A DNA stretch of 64,000 bases from Actinacidiphila epipremni (GCF_012034175.1 NZ_JAATEJ010000008.1:186001-250000); one strand, 5' to 3'; positions 35,714 to 44,659 are shown, counted from the first letter of the stretch. The notes: a model not told the origin generated them from the sequence alone. A program made the numbers and translations.

Positions 35714-37305
35714 CCGCGACGGGGCCCGCGCCGGGCGAGGGCGCCCGGGTGCTGCTGGTCGACGACAACCCCACCAACCGGTACGTGCTCGGCACCCACC
35801 TGCGGCGGGCCGGGCACGAGGTGCTGGAGGCCGAGGACGGCCGCGGCGCCCTCGACCTGCTGCGGCACACCGCCGAACTGCCGGAGATCGCCGTGATCGA
35901 CGTGCGGCTGCCCGACATGACCGGCTTCGAGGTCTGCGAGTCGGTCAAGGCCGACGCCAGGACGGCGGGACTGCCCGTCATCCACGTCTCCGCGGCGGCC
36001 ATCAGCGTCACCGACCGCGCGCAGGGCCTCAACCGCGGCGCGGACGCGTATCTCACCGAGCCCGTCGCGCCCAACGAACTGCTCGCCACCGTGGGCGCGG
36101 TGCTCCGCTACGCCCGGGCCCGGCAGCGCGCCGAGACGCTCGCGACCCGGCTGGCCGAACTCAACCGCGCCACCCTGGACTTCTACCGCGCCGACAGTGT
36201 CGCGGACCTCGCCGCCCGGGCCGCGGGCGGCGCCGCGCGGATGTTCGGCACGCATGCGCTGGTCGTCGTCCGCACGGCCGAGGACGGCCTGGTCCAGGCG
36301 CTGCGCACCCCCGGCGGCGCCCCGGTGCCCGAGGGCTCCGAGCGGTTCGCCCGCGAGGTGATGCGGCTGCGGGCCCGCGACGACGCGGGCGTCCACATGG
36401 AGACCGTGCCGGCCGGCCGGCTCGCCGGCACCGATCCGCTCACCGGCGGCAGCGCGCCGCTCGCCGTCGCCGTGGCCCGCGTCAAGGGCACCGGCTCGGC
36501 GGCGGCCGTCGTGCTGCCGCGCGGCGCGCTCGGCGACGACGACCCCGAGGTGCTCACCCAGCTCGCGCACGCCTGCGCCCTGTCGCTGGAGGCGCTGCGC
36601 TCCTACCGCGAGGAGCACGCGCTCGCGCTGACCCTCCAGCGCACCTTCCTGCCCGCCTCGCTGCCGGCCAGCCCGCTCGCCGAACTCGCCGTGCGCTACC
36701 TGCCGGCCGGCCAGACCGCGGAGATCGGCGGCGACTTCTACGAGGCGCTGCCGGTGCCCGACGGGCTGATGCTGGCCGTCGGGGACGTCACCGGGCACTC
36801 GCTGGACGCGGCCGTCGTCATGGGCGAGCTGCGGCACGCGCTGCGGGCGTACGCGCTGGAGGGCCACGGGCCGCATGTCGTGCTGGGCCACCTGGAACGG
36901 CTGCTGCACCAGGTCGGCTCGCCGGTGGGCGCGACGCTGTGCGTGGTGCTGGTGGAGGAGTCCGGCCGTGCCGTCCAGATCGCCAACGCCGGCCATCTGC
37001 CGCCGGCGATCCGCGAGCCCGGCGGCGCCACGTACTTCCTGCGCGACCACGGCCCGATGCTCGGCCTCGGCCTCCCGCACCCGCCCGCCGTCCGCGTCCC
37101 CCTCCCGGCCGGCACCCGCCTCGTCATGGTCACCGACGGCCTCCTCGAACGCCGCGGCGGCGACCTGGACGAGGCGATGACCCGCATGGCCGCGCTGCTG
37201 ACCACCGCCCCCGACGACGTCGAGTCCGTCTGCGACCTGCTCCTGACCCACTTCCCACCCGACGGCGACGACGACGTGGCCCTGATGGCAGCCCGCCTGC
37301 GCTGA
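35710..37305 (+). CDS. Response regulator with GAF-like and SpoIIE/RsbU PP2C phosphatase domains
   Basis: A 531-residue protein with a GTG start overlapping the upstream stop. Residues 10-130 are a receiver domain (VLLVDDNPTNRY, Asp in IAVIDVRLPDMTG). Residues about 145-300 look like a GAF-type sensory module. Residues 315-531 are a SpoIIE/RsbU-type PP2C phosphatase, with metal ligands in AEIGGDFYEAL, VGDVTGHSLDAA and MVTDGLLERRGG. It should dephosphorylate a STAS antagonist (for example the product of 30652) so that the sigma factor is released. As the last gene of the operon it is the output arm. Confidence 0.9.
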   Translation: MTATGPAPGEGARVLLVDDNPTNRYVLGTHLRRAGHEVLEAEDGRGALDLLRHTAELPEIAVIDVRLPDMTGFEVCESVKADARTAGLPVIHVSAAAISVTDRAQGLNRGADAYLTEPVAPNELLATVGAVLRYARARQRAETLATRLAELNRATLDFYRADSVADLAARAAGGAARMFGTHALVVVRTAEDGLVQALRTPGGAPVPEGSERFAREVMRLRARDDAGVHMETVPAGRLAGTDPLTGGSAPLAVAVARVKGTGSAAAVVLPRGALGDDDPEVLTQLAHACALSLEALRSYREEHALALTLQRTFLPASLPASPLAELAVRYLPAGQTAEIGGDFYEALPVPDGLMLAVGDVTGHSLDAAVVMGELRHALRAYALEGHGPHVVLGHLERLLHQVGSPVGATLCVVLVEESGRAVQIANAGHLPPAIREPGGATYFLRDHGPMLGLGLPHPPAVRVPLPAGTRLVMVTDGLLERRGGDLDEAMTRMAALLTTAPDDVESVCDLLLTHFPPDGDDDVALMAARLR

Positions 37306-37337
37306 CGCCGCGTCCGTGGTGGGCGGGCGGATCGGGG

Positions 37338-38360
37338 ATGCTTGGCCGCATGCGTGCTGCTCGACTGATCCGTATGGCGCTGCTCGTGCAGTCCAGGCCC
37401 GGGCTGACCGCTGCCGCGCTCGCGCGTGAGTTGGAGGTGTCCGCGCGGACCGTGATCCGTGACGCGCAGGCGCTGCAAGAAGCGGGCGTGCCCATACGGG
37501 CCGAGCGGGGCAGGGGCGGCGGCTACCACCTCGCGCCGGGGCACCGTACGCGGCTCACCACGCTGCACCCCACCGAGGCCGAGACGCTGTACCTCTCCGG
37601 CCTGCCGACCGCGCTGCGCGACCTGGGCCTGTCCGACGCGGCCGGCGCCGCGCGGCTCAAGCTCTCCGCGACGCTGCTGCCCTCGCTGCGCGCCGCCGCC
37701 GAATCCTCCGTGCGGCGCTTCCACCTCGACGCCCCGGCCTGGTTCCGCGAACCCTCCGCGCCGCAGGTGCTGCCCGAGCTCGCCCGCGCGGTGTGGTCCG
37801 ACCGCACCGTCGAGCTCGGCTACGCCCGGCCCGCCGGCGAGGACGCCGCGCCGCACACGGTGACCCGGCGGCTGGAGCCGTACGGGCTCGTCCTCAAGGC
37901 GGGCGTCTGGTACGTCGTCGGCCGCGTCCCGCAGGCGGCGCAGTGGCGTACCTACCGCGTGGACCGGATACGCGAACTCACCGATACGGGCCCGGAGTTC
38001 GCGCGCGACCCCGGCTTCGACCTCGCCGGCTACTGGCAGGCGCACTCCGCCGCCTTCGCCCGGGCGCTGCTGCGCGAGACCGTACGGCTGCGGCTGACGC
38101 CGGAGGGCCTGCGCCGGCTGCCCGGCGTGGCGGACCCGGCCGGCGCGGCCGAGGCGCTGGCCTCGGCGTCCGCGCCCGACGCCGCCGGGCGGGTGACGCT
38201 CGACCTGCCGGTGGAGTCGCAGGACGTCGCCTTCGCCCAGCTGTGCGTGCTGGGCGCGGACGCCGAGGTGCTGGCGCCGGCGGCCCTGCGTGCCCGCTTC
38301 CGCACGCACGCGCGGGGCCTGGCCGCGCTCTACGCCGGCGCCGACGGCGATCAGCGGTAG
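37338..38360 (+). CDS. YafY-type transcriptional regulator with WYL domain
   Basis: A 340-residue protein; ATG 37338 is used, with ATG 37350 (MRAARLIRM) equally possible. Residues 8-60 are a winged helix-turn-helix (LARELEVSARTVIRDAQALQ), followed by RGRGGGYHL. The central and C-terminal parts contain a WYL-type ligand domain (LEPYGLVLKAGVWYVVGRVP, TYRVDRIREL). WYL proteins bind nucleotides or small ligands and often control DNA-damage or phage responses, but many regulate a neighbouring enzyme. Its end overlaps by 10 bp the convergent SDR gene, a possible target. Confidence 0.88.
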   Translation: MLGRMRAARLIRMALLVQSRPGLTAAALARELEVSARTVIRDAQALQEAGVPIRAERGRGGGYHLAPGHRTRLTTLHPTEAETLYLSGLPTALRDLGLSDAAGAARLKLSATLLPSLRAAAESSVRRFHLDAPAWFREPSAPQVLPELARAVWSDRTVELGYARPAGEDAAPHTVTRRLEPYGLVLKAGVWYVVGRVPQAAQWRTYRVDRIRELTDTGPEFARDPGFDLAGYWQAHSAAFARALLRETVRLRLTPEGLRRLPGVADPAGAAEALASASAPDAAGRVTLDLPVESQDVAFAQLCVLGADAEVLAPAALRARFRTHARGLAALYAGADGDQR

Positions 38361-39286
38361 TCCTCCGCGGGCGCGTCCTTGCCGTCGTGCACCACGTCCT
38401 GGATGTAGCCCCACGCGTCCGGCCGGCTGCCGTCCACGTCCCGCACCCCGTAGACCCGGGCCAGCTCCGCGCTGGAGGTGGACCTGCCGTTCCAGCGCGC
38501 GGCCCGCTCCGGGTCGGCGGCGAGCGCGGCGAGGCCGCGGGCCAGATACCGCGGCGACTCCGCGATGGCGAACACCGGGTCCTTGGCGACCGCGTCCCGC
38601 CAGTTCTCCTCGGTCACGCCGAAGTGCGCGAGCATCTGCTCCGAGCGCAGGAAGCCGGGCGTGACGGCGACCGCCGTCCCCCCGTACGGCGCCAGCTCCT
38701 CGCCGAGCCCGAAGGCGATCCGGATCGGCGCGTTCTTGGCGAGGTCGTAGTACAGATTCTCCCGGTAGCGCGCGTTGTACTCCGCCGTGCCGTCGGTGAC
38801 CTCGACATGCAGCGGCGCGTCGGAGCGGATGAGCAGCGGCAGCGCGAGCGCGGCGGTCACGACGTGCGAGCGCACCCCCAGGTCCAGGATGCGCAGCCCG
38901 GTGTCCAGCGGCGTCTCCCAGCTCTTCTTGCCGAAGACGGAGCCGGCGAGCAGGTGCTCCCCGCCCCACAGGTCGTTGACCAGGATGTCCAGCCGCCCCC
39001 GCTCGCCGTCGATCCGCCCGACGAGGGCCCGTACCCGCTCCTGGTCCAGGTGGTCGGTCGGCACGGCGATCCCCTCGCCGCCGGCCGCGGTCACCAGCTC
39101 CGCGGTCTCCTCGACGGTCTCCGTCCCGCGCCCGACCTCGCTGACCTGCTCCCGCGTCGTCCGCCCGGTGACGTAGACGGTGGCCCCTGCGCGCCCCAGC
39201 TCGACGGCGATCGCCCGCCCCGCCCCCCGCGTCGCCCCGGCGACGAGCGCGATCCGGCCGGCGAGCGTTTTCGTGGTGTTGTCCAT
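38351..39286 (-). CDS. Short-chain dehydrogenase/reductase
   Basis: A 311-residue SDR starting at ATG 39286 (MDNTTKTLAGRIALVAG). GATRGAGRAIA is the glycine-rich NAD(P) loop, LDILVNDLWGG the stabilising segment, and YYDLAK supplies the YxxxK catalytic pair. It is longer than the classical 250-residue SDRs because of an extended C-terminal region (VFAIAESPRYLARGLAALAADP). The substrate is unknown. It converges with and slightly overlaps the WYL regulator gene. Confidence 0.87.
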   Translation of the reverse strand: MDNTTKTLAGRIALVAGATRGAGRAIAVELGRAGATVYVTGRTTREQVSEVGRGTETVEETAELVTAAGGEGIAVPTDHLDQERVRALVGRIDGERGRLDILVNDLWGGEHLLAGSVFGKKSWETPLDTGLRILDLGVRSHVVTAALALPLLIRSDAPLHVEVTDGTAEYNARYRENLYYDLAKNAPIRIAFGLGEELAPYGGTAVAVTPGFLRSEQMLAHFGVTEENWRDAVAKDPVFAIAESPRYLARGLAALAADPERAARWNGRSTSSAELARVYGVRDVDGSRPDAWGYIQDVVHDGKDAPAEDYR

Positions 39287-39504
39287 GCTTCCACGGTGCA
39301 CGCCAAAGGTGACAGCTCCCGTCACCATTCCCCGCGGCCCCGTTCTTTTTGCTCCGGCCCGGGAACCCGCCCTACAGCGCGCGCACCGCTGTGCCGCCGC
39401 GCGGCGACCGCGGACGTACGCGCGTACGCTGGCGGGAAGGACCGGGAGGAACCGGGAGGAACCGGGGGGACGCGGGGGCGGGGCGACCCGAGGGAGGTGG
39501 CGCC

Positions 39505-41289
39505 GTGGCCGGGCTGGTAGCCGTGAGCGTGGGGATGCCGAAGGACGTGCCCTGGCACGGGAAGACCGTCCGCACCGGCGTGTACAAGCAGCCGGTGAGC
39601 GGGCCGCGGATGGCGCGGCGGCTCAACATCGACGGTGACGGCCAGGGCGATCTCCACGGGCACGGCGGGGAGCAGCGCGCGGTGCTGGTCTACCAGGCCG
39701 ACTCCTACCGCCACTGGGCCCGGGAGATGGGCCGCGACGACCTCACGCCGGGCATCTTCGGGGAGAACTTCACCGTCGACGGACTGCCGGACGACGAGGT
39801 CTGCATCGGCGACCGCTACCGCGTCGGCGGCGCGCTCTTCGAGGTCACGCAGCCCCGGGTGACCTGCTACCGGGTGGGCCTGCGGCTGGGGGAGCCGCGC
39901 ATGGCGGCGCTGCTGGTCGCGCACCACCGCCCCGGGTTCTACCTGCGGGTGATCGAGGAGGGCGAGGTCGAGGCGGGGCAGGAGATCGTCAAGGTCGCCA
40001 CCGGGCCCGAGGCGATGACCGTCGCGGAGATCGACGCGGTGCTCTACCTGCCCGGGCACACCCGCGAGCAGGTCGAGCGGGCGCTGCGGATCCCCGCGCT
40101 CAGCCCCGGCTGGCAGGCGTCGCTGCGCACCCTGCGCGACCAGGACGCCGGGGGCGGCCCGGGCGCGGGCGGCGCCCCGGCCTCCGGCAGCGCCGGCCTG
40201 AACACCGCGGCGACCGCCCCGCCCCCGGCGTGGCCGGGCTTCCGCCCTCTGGTCGTCACCCGCATCGAGCCCGAGAGCCGCAGCGTCTTCTCGCTGCACC
40301 TGGCCGCCCCCGACGGCTCCGCGCTGCCCGACGCGCTGCCGGGGCAGTTCCTCACCGTCAAGGTCCGGCCCGACGGGAGCGGCCCGCCGCTGATCCGCAG
40401 CTACTCGCTGTCCGGCGAGCCCGGCACCGGCACGTACCGGATCAGCGTGAAGGCCGAGCCGCACGGCGCGGCCAGCAACCGCCTGCGCCGCCATGTGCGC
40501 ACCGGCGACCGCCTGGACTGCGCCGCGCCCCGCGGCACCTTCTGCCTCGCCGACGGCGACAACCCGGTGGTGCTGCTCTCCGCGGGCGTCGGGGTCACCC
40601 CGGTGCTGGCCATGCTGCACACCCTGGCCCACGACCACTCCGACCGCGAGGTGTGGTGGCTGCACGGGGCGCACGACGGCGCGGAGCACCCGTTCGCCCG
40701 GGAGAGCCGGGAGCTGGTCGGCGCGCTCGCGCACGCCCGCGCGGAGGTCTACTACAGCAGGCCGGCCGCCGGCGACCGCCGCGGCGTCGACTACACCGAC
40801 ACCGGCCACCTGTCGCCCGAGCGCGTCCGGGGCCTCGGCCTGCCCGCCGAGGCCGACGCCTACCTGTGCGGGCCCGAGGGCTTCATGGCCGGCGTCACCG
40901 GCGCGCTCGCCGACGTCGGGCTGCCCGCCTCCCGCGTCCACACCGAGACCTTCGGCGCGACCGCCGCGCTGACCCCCGGCATCAAGGACCACGCCGCCAC
41001 CGCCCCCCACCAGCCCGCCGACCGCACCGGCACCGGCCCCACCGTGTCCTTCGCCCGCAGCGGCCTTGAGGTCCCGTGGGACGACGCCCGGGACTCGCTG
41101 CTGGAACTCGCCGAGGCGTGCGACGTGCCCGTCCAGTGGTCGTGCCGCACGGGCGTCTGCCACACCTGCGAACTCCCGCTGCTGTCCGGCAAGGTGGCCT
41201 ACTCGCCCGACCCCGTCGAGCCGCCCGCCGAGGGCGACGTGCTGATCTGCTGCTCCAGGCCGACCCAGGAGGTCGTCCTCGACTTGTAG
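39505..41289 (+). CDS. MOSC domain - ferredoxin reductase - [2Fe-2S] ferredoxin fusion oxidoreductase
   Basis: A 594-residue protein with a GTG start preceded by GGGAGG. Residues 1-215 are a MOSC domain of the YiiM type (molybdenum-cofactor sulfurase C-terminal family; GDGQGDLHGHGGEQRAVLVY, QPRVTCYRVGLRL), with Cys in PRVTCY a candidate cofactor ligand. Residues 245-480 are an FAD/NAD(P)H reductase (IRSYSLSGEP FAD motif, LLSAGVGVTPVLAML, YLCGPEGFM). Residues 510-594 form a plant-type [2Fe-2S] ferredoxin (CRTGVCHTC plus a later cysteine in LICCSRP). It could pass electrons from NAD(P)H to a MOSC-bound Mo cofactor, for example for reduction of N-hydroxylated compounds as in YiiM/mARC systems. 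The specific substrate is not inferable. Confidence 0.88.
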   Translation: MAGLVAVSVGMPKDVPWHGKTVRTGVYKQPVSGPRMARRLNIDGDGQGDLHGHGGEQRAVLVYQADSYRHWAREMGRDDLTPGIFGENFTVDGLPDDEVCIGDRYRVGGALFEVTQPRVTCYRVGLRLGEPRMAALLVAHHRPGFYLRVIEEGEVEAGQEIVKVATGPEAMTVAEIDAVLYLPGHTREQVERALRIPALSPGWQASLRTLRDQDAGGGPGAGGAPASGSAGLNTAATAPPPAWPGFRPLVVTRIEPESRSVFSLHLAAPDGSALPDALPGQFLTVKVRPDGSGPPLIRSYSLSGEPGTGTYRISVKAEPHGAASNRLRRHVRTGDRLDCAAPRGTFCLADGDNPVVLLSAGVGVTPVLAMLHTLAHDHSDREVWWLHGAHDGAEHPFARESRELVGALAHARAEVYYSRPAAGDRRGVDYTDTGHLSPERVRGLGLPAEADAYLCGPEGFMAGVTGALADVGLPASRVHTETFGATAALTPGIKDHAATAPHQPADRTGTGPTVSFARSGLEVPWDDARDSLLELAEACDVPVQWSCRTGVCHTCELPLLSGKVAYSPDPVEPPAEGDVLICCSRPTQEVVLDL

Positions 41290-41310
41290 CGCGCCCCGGG
41301 CCGCGCCGGG

Positions 41311-41763
41311 TCAGCGGCCGGCGACCTTGCGGACGGTCGTGTCGTCCGGGTCCAGCCGGCGCCCGTCGGCCGACCGCACCTCCAGGGCCCGCAGGGGCCG
41401 CCCGTCGCGGCGGTCGACGAGCTGAGAGTGCGGCTCCCCGGGGGCGAAGGAATTCTGCTCGCCCCATTGCCGCAGGGCCACGACGACCGGGAAGAGGGCC
41501 CGGCCCTTCCCGGTCAGGACGTACTCGCGGTAGGCGCTGCCGTCCGAGGCCGGCACGGTCTCCAGGACGCCGCCGGCGACCAGGGTGCGCAGCCGGGCGG
41601 TGAGGATGTTCTTGGCCACGCCGAGGCCGCGCTGGAACTCCCCGAAGCGCCGGCTGCCGTCGAAGGCGTCCCGCACGATCAGCAGCGACCACCAGTCGCC
41701 GATCGCGTCCACCGAGCGGGCGACGGGGCATTCGCTGTCGTCGAAGCGGGTCCTGGTCACCAT
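41311..41763 (-). CDS. HxlR family transcriptional regulator
   Basis: A 150-residue protein starting at ATG 41763. CPVARSVDAIGDWWSLLIVRDAFDG, FGEFQRGLGVAKNILTARL and YVLTGKGRALFPVVVALRQWG are the standard HxlR winged-helix signature, with a cysteine (Cys12) at the position used for redox or electrophile sensing in several members. It is transcribed away from an MFS exporter gene; two GTTGCAAC sites between them are likely operators. It probably represses both genes until an inducer appears. Confidence 0.9.
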   Translation of the reverse strand: MVTRTRFDDSECPVARSVDAIGDWWSLLIVRDAFDGSRRFGEFQRGLGVAKNILTARLRTLVAGGVLETVPASDGSAYREYVLTGKGRALFPVVVALRQWGEQNSFAPGEPHSQLVDRRDGRPLRALEVRSADGRRLDPDDTTVRKVAGR

Positions 41764-41801
41764 GGCGTGCCTCGCTCCCTCCGCGGACCCGGCCAGATCC
41801 G

Positions 41802-41855
41802 GTTGCAACATGCTACCAGATACGGCTACCGTCACCGCTGGTGGCAAGTTGCAAC
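41802..41855. promoter_or_regulatory. Two GTTGCAAC operator sites between the HxlR and MFS genes
   Basis: The perfect 8-bp palindrome GTTGCAAC occurs at 41802-41809 and 41848-41855. The flanking bases make the pair an inverted repeat (GGTTGCAAC and GTTGCAACC), with centres 46 bp apart. They cover the promoters of both divergent genes. Confidence 0.6.
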
Positions 41856-41916
41856 CAGAAGCCGCCGGACAGCGGCGGAAGCGCCGCGAGACGGCCGCGA
41901 GAGGCAGGGAGCGCCG

Positions 41917-43263
41917 ATGCCCGGCAACGAGGAACCCCGGACCGCGGGCCCGCAGAGCCCGCCGTTCACCCTGTCCCGCCGCGTCGTCGCGCTCTTCGCC
42001 GTCGCCTGCGGGACCGCCGTCGCCAACGTGTACTTCGCCCAGCCGCTCCTGGTGACCATGGGCCGCGACCTCGCCCTGAGCCCGGCCCTGGTCGGCGGCG
42101 TGGTCGCCCTCACCCAGGCCGGCTACGCGCTCGGCCTGCTCCTCCTCGTCCCGCTCGGCGACATCGCCGACCGCCGGCGCCTGGTCGTCGGCCAACTGCT
42201 GGGCCTGACCGCCGCGCTGGCCGTGGTGGCGACCGCCCCCACCGCGCCGGTGCTGCTCGCCGGCCTGGCCGCGGTGGGCCTGCTCGCGGTCGTCACCCAG
42301 ACCCTCGTCGCCTTCGCCGCCTCCCTCGCCCCGCCCGCCGCGCGCGGCCGGGTCGTCGGCCTGGTCACCAGCGGCGTGGTCGTCGGCATCCTGCTCGCCC
42401 GCACCGCCTCCGGCGCCGTCGCCGACCTCGCCGGCTGGCGCGCGGTCTACCTCGCCTCCGCCGCGCTCACCGCCCTGCTCGCCCTCGTCCTGCACCGGGT
42501 ACTGCCCCGCCGCGCCCACCCGCCCGCCACCCTGCGCTACGGGCAACTGCTGCGCTCCACCGTCACCCTCTTCGCCCGCGAACCGCTGCTGCGGGTCAGG
42601 GCGGTGTTCGCGCTGCTGGTCTTCGCCGCCTTCAGCACCCTGTGGAGCAGCGTCGCCCTGCCGCTGAGCGCGCCGCCGTACGACCTGTCCCACACCGCCA
42701 TCGGCGCGCTGGGCCTGCTCGGCGCCGCCGGGGCGCTGGCCGCGGGCGCCGCCGGGCGGCTGGGCGACCGCGGGCACGCCGGGCCGACCACCGGCGCCGC
42801 CTTCGCGCTGCTCACCGCCTCCTGGCTGCCGCTGGCCCTCACCCGCAGCTCGCTGTGGGCGCTGGCCGCCGGCGTGGTCCTGCTGGACCTCGCCGTGCAG
42901 GCGGTCCACGTCACCAACCAGACCCTCATCCACGCCCTGCACCCGGACGCCGGGAGCCGGCTCATCGGCGGCTACATGGTCTTCTACTCCGCCGGCAGCG
43001 CCACCGGCGCCCTCGCCGCGACCGCGCTCTACGCCGCGGCCGGCTGGGCCGCGGTCTGCGCGCTGGGCGCGGCCTTCAGCGTCCTCGGGCTCGTGCTGTG
43101 GGCGCTCACCCGGCACATGACCGCCCGTACCGCCCCGCACCCGACCCCGGGCGCGACCGCGGCCCCGCATATGCCCCCGGACCCGGGCATCCCGGCGGCG
43201 ACGGGCCGTCACCTTGCCCCAGGGGCAGAGGGGGTGGACGGCCGGTGCGGGGGTGTGTTTTGA
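41917..43263 (+). CDS. MFS transporter, drug-efflux type
   Basis: A 448-residue membrane protein with about twelve hydrophobic segments and a major-facilitator signature after the second one (LLLVPLGDIADRRRLVVGQ). The N-terminal half carries the VFAVACGTAVANVYFAQPLL-like pattern of the sugar-efflux/multidrug branch, and the C-terminal 45 residues are a Pro/His/Gly-rich cytosolic tail. It should be a proton-driven exporter. Control by the divergent HxlR protein through the GTTGCAAC sites suggests a role in removing a toxic compound. Confidence 0.88.
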   Translation: MPGNEEPRTAGPQSPPFTLSRRVVALFAVACGTAVANVYFAQPLLVTMGRDLALSPALVGGVVALTQAGYALGLLLLVPLGDIADRRRLVVGQLLGLTAALAVVATAPTAPVLLAGLAAVGLLAVVTQTLVAFAASLAPPAARGRVVGLVTSGVVVGILLARTASGAVADLAGWRAVYLASAALTALLALVLHRVLPRRAHPPATLRYGQLLRSTVTLFAREPLLRVRAVFALLVFAAFSTLWSSVALPLSAPPYDLSHTAIGALGLLGAAGALAAGAAGRLGDRGHAGPTTGAAFALLTASWLPLALTRSSLWALAAGVVLLDLAVQAVHVTNQTLIHALHPDAGSRLIGGYMVFYSAGSATGALAATALYAAAGWAAVCALGAAFSVLGLVLWALTRHMTARTAPHPTPGATAAPHMPPDPGIPAATGRHLAPGAEGVDGRCGGVF

Positions 43264-43271
43264 TCCCGTGC

Positions 43272-43367
43272 ATGAGGACTCCTGGCCAGGCCGCGGCACA
43301 CACCGTGCTGCTCGACCCGTTCTGGGTCGGCCGCCGCGCCGACCAGTTCGACCAGATCTGTCGCTGA
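43272..43367 (+). CDS. Putative 31-residue leader peptide upstream of the sulfur genes
   Basis: A short ORF, ATG 43272 to TGA 43367, 9 bp after the MFS stop codon and about 205 bp before the 2OG-oxygenase/metYX genes. The sequence ends RRADQFDQICR. An Arg-Arg followed by a terminal cysteine-containing end is reminiscent of the short leader peptides found upstream of cysteine/sulfur genes in Streptomyces. No strong ribosome site is seen and no clear attenuator stem was identified, so this is tentative. Confidence 0.4.
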   Translation: MRTPGQAAAHTVLLDPFWVGRRADQFDQICR

Positions 43368-43572
43368 GCGCGCCTCCGCCGCCCGCGACACCGCCCTCCC
43401 GGTCCCGCCTGCCTCCCAGGTGACCGGCGTTCCCCGGCGCGACCGCGCGGCGGCACCCCGCCGCGCGACGCCCGCAGCACCCGACCCGTACCACCGGTAC
43501 GGGCACTCCGGCGCCCGCGCGCACCCGCCGTGACCCACGGCCGCCAGCCGCAGGCCGACCCGGAGGACTCCC

Positions 43573-44595
43573 ATGGCGCAGCACCCGCCCCTGCCCGTCG
43601 TCGACATCTCCGCCTTCCGCGACCCCGCCGCCGATCGCGACGCCTTCCTCGCCGGGCTGCGCGCCGCCGCCCACGACGTCGGCTTCTTCCTCGTCACCGG
43701 CCACGGCTTCCCGGCCGCCCTCCAGGAGGAGGCGCTCCGGGCCGCACACGACTTCTTCGCGCTGCCCGAGGAGCGGCGGCTGGAGATCGAGAACGTCAAC
43801 TCCCCGCACTTCCGCGGCTATACGCGCACCGGCACCGAGCACACCGCCGGCCGGGCCGACTGGCGCGAGCAGCTCGACATCGGGCCCGAGCGCGAGCCCG
43901 TGCCGACCGCCCCCGGCGACCCCGACTACCTGCGGCTGATCGGCCCCAACCAGTGGCCCTCCGCGCTGCCGGGGCTGCGCGGCACCGTGCTGCGCTGGCA
44001 GGCCGAGGCGCTGCGGGTCGGCCGCGAGGTGCTGCGGGCGCTCGCCGCCGCCCTCGGCCAGGACGAGGACCACTTCGACCGCTGGTTCGACGACGAGGCG
44101 GCCGTCCACCTCAAGATCGTGCACTACCCGCCGCGGCCGGCCCGCGACGCCGACCAGGGCGTCGGCGCGCACAAGGACTACGGCTACCTCGCGCTGCTCC
44201 AGCAGGACGGCGTCGGCGGGCTCCAGGTGCGGCGCGACGACGGCGGCTGGACCGATGTGCCGCCGGTGCCCGGCGCGTTCGTCGTCAACATCGGCGAGAT
44301 GCTGGAGATCGCGACCGGCGGCTACCTCAAGGCCACCGCGCACCGGGTGGTCAGCCCGCGGGCCGGCGTCGACCGCTACTCCCTGCCGTTCTTCCTCGCC
44401 CCGCGCCTGGACGCCGTCGTCGAGCCGCTGACCCTGCCGCCCGAGCTCGCCGCGCGGGCCCGCGGCGTCAGCGACGACCCGGACAACCCGCTGCTCGCGC
44501 AGTACGGGGCCAACGCCCTGCTGGGCTGGCTGCGTTCGCACCCGCGGGTCGCCGAGCGCTGGTGGCCCGACGTCCTCGCCCGCCGGCCGGCCTGA
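43573..44595 (+). CDS. Isopenicillin N synthase-family Fe(II)/2-oxoglutarate-dependent oxygenase
   Basis: A 340-residue protein with the DIOX_N region at the start (PVVDISAFRDP, VGFFLVTGHGF) and a jelly-roll core. The iron triad is His200-x-Asp202 (GAHKDYGY) and His257 (ATAHRVV); Arg268-x-Ser270 should bind 2-oxoglutarate. It therefore looks like an active dioxygenase of the IPNS/plant-type family rather than a true penicillin synthase. It precedes metY by 64 bp on the same strand, suggesting one transcript, perhaps oxidising a sulfur-containing or other small molecule. The substrate is unknown. Confidence 0.87.
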   Translation: MAQHPPLPVVDISAFRDPAADRDAFLAGLRAAAHDVGFFLVTGHGFPAALQEEALRAAHDFFALPEERRLEIENVNSPHFRGYTRTGTEHTAGRADWREQLDIGPEREPVPTAPGDPDYLRLIGPNQWPSALPGLRGTVLRWQAEALRVGREVLRALAAALGQDEDHFDRWFDDEAAVHLKIVHYPPRPARDADQGVGAHKDYGYLALLQQDGVGGLQVRRDDGGWTDVPPVPGAFVVNIGEMLEIATGGYLKATAHRVVSPRAGVDRYSLPFFLAPRLDAVVEPLTLPPELAARARGVSDDPDNPLLAQYGANALLGWLRSHPRVAERWWPDVLARRPA

Positions 44596-44659
44596 CCGCA
44601 CGGCCCGCGCCCCGCACACCCACCCCGTACCCCCACCCCGTATCCCCGCCAGGAGAGCC

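Noticed and set aside
43368-43572. Possible SAM or cobalamin riboswitch before the sulfur genes
   Set aside because: No conserved SAM-I, SAM-II or SAM-IV core could be recognised. GC-rich hairpins alone are not enough.
43573-44595. True isopenicillin N synthase of a beta-lactam cluster
   Set aside because: Only the superfamily fold and iron ligands match. No ACV synthetase or other beta-lactam genes are nearby, and the gene sits with metY and metX.
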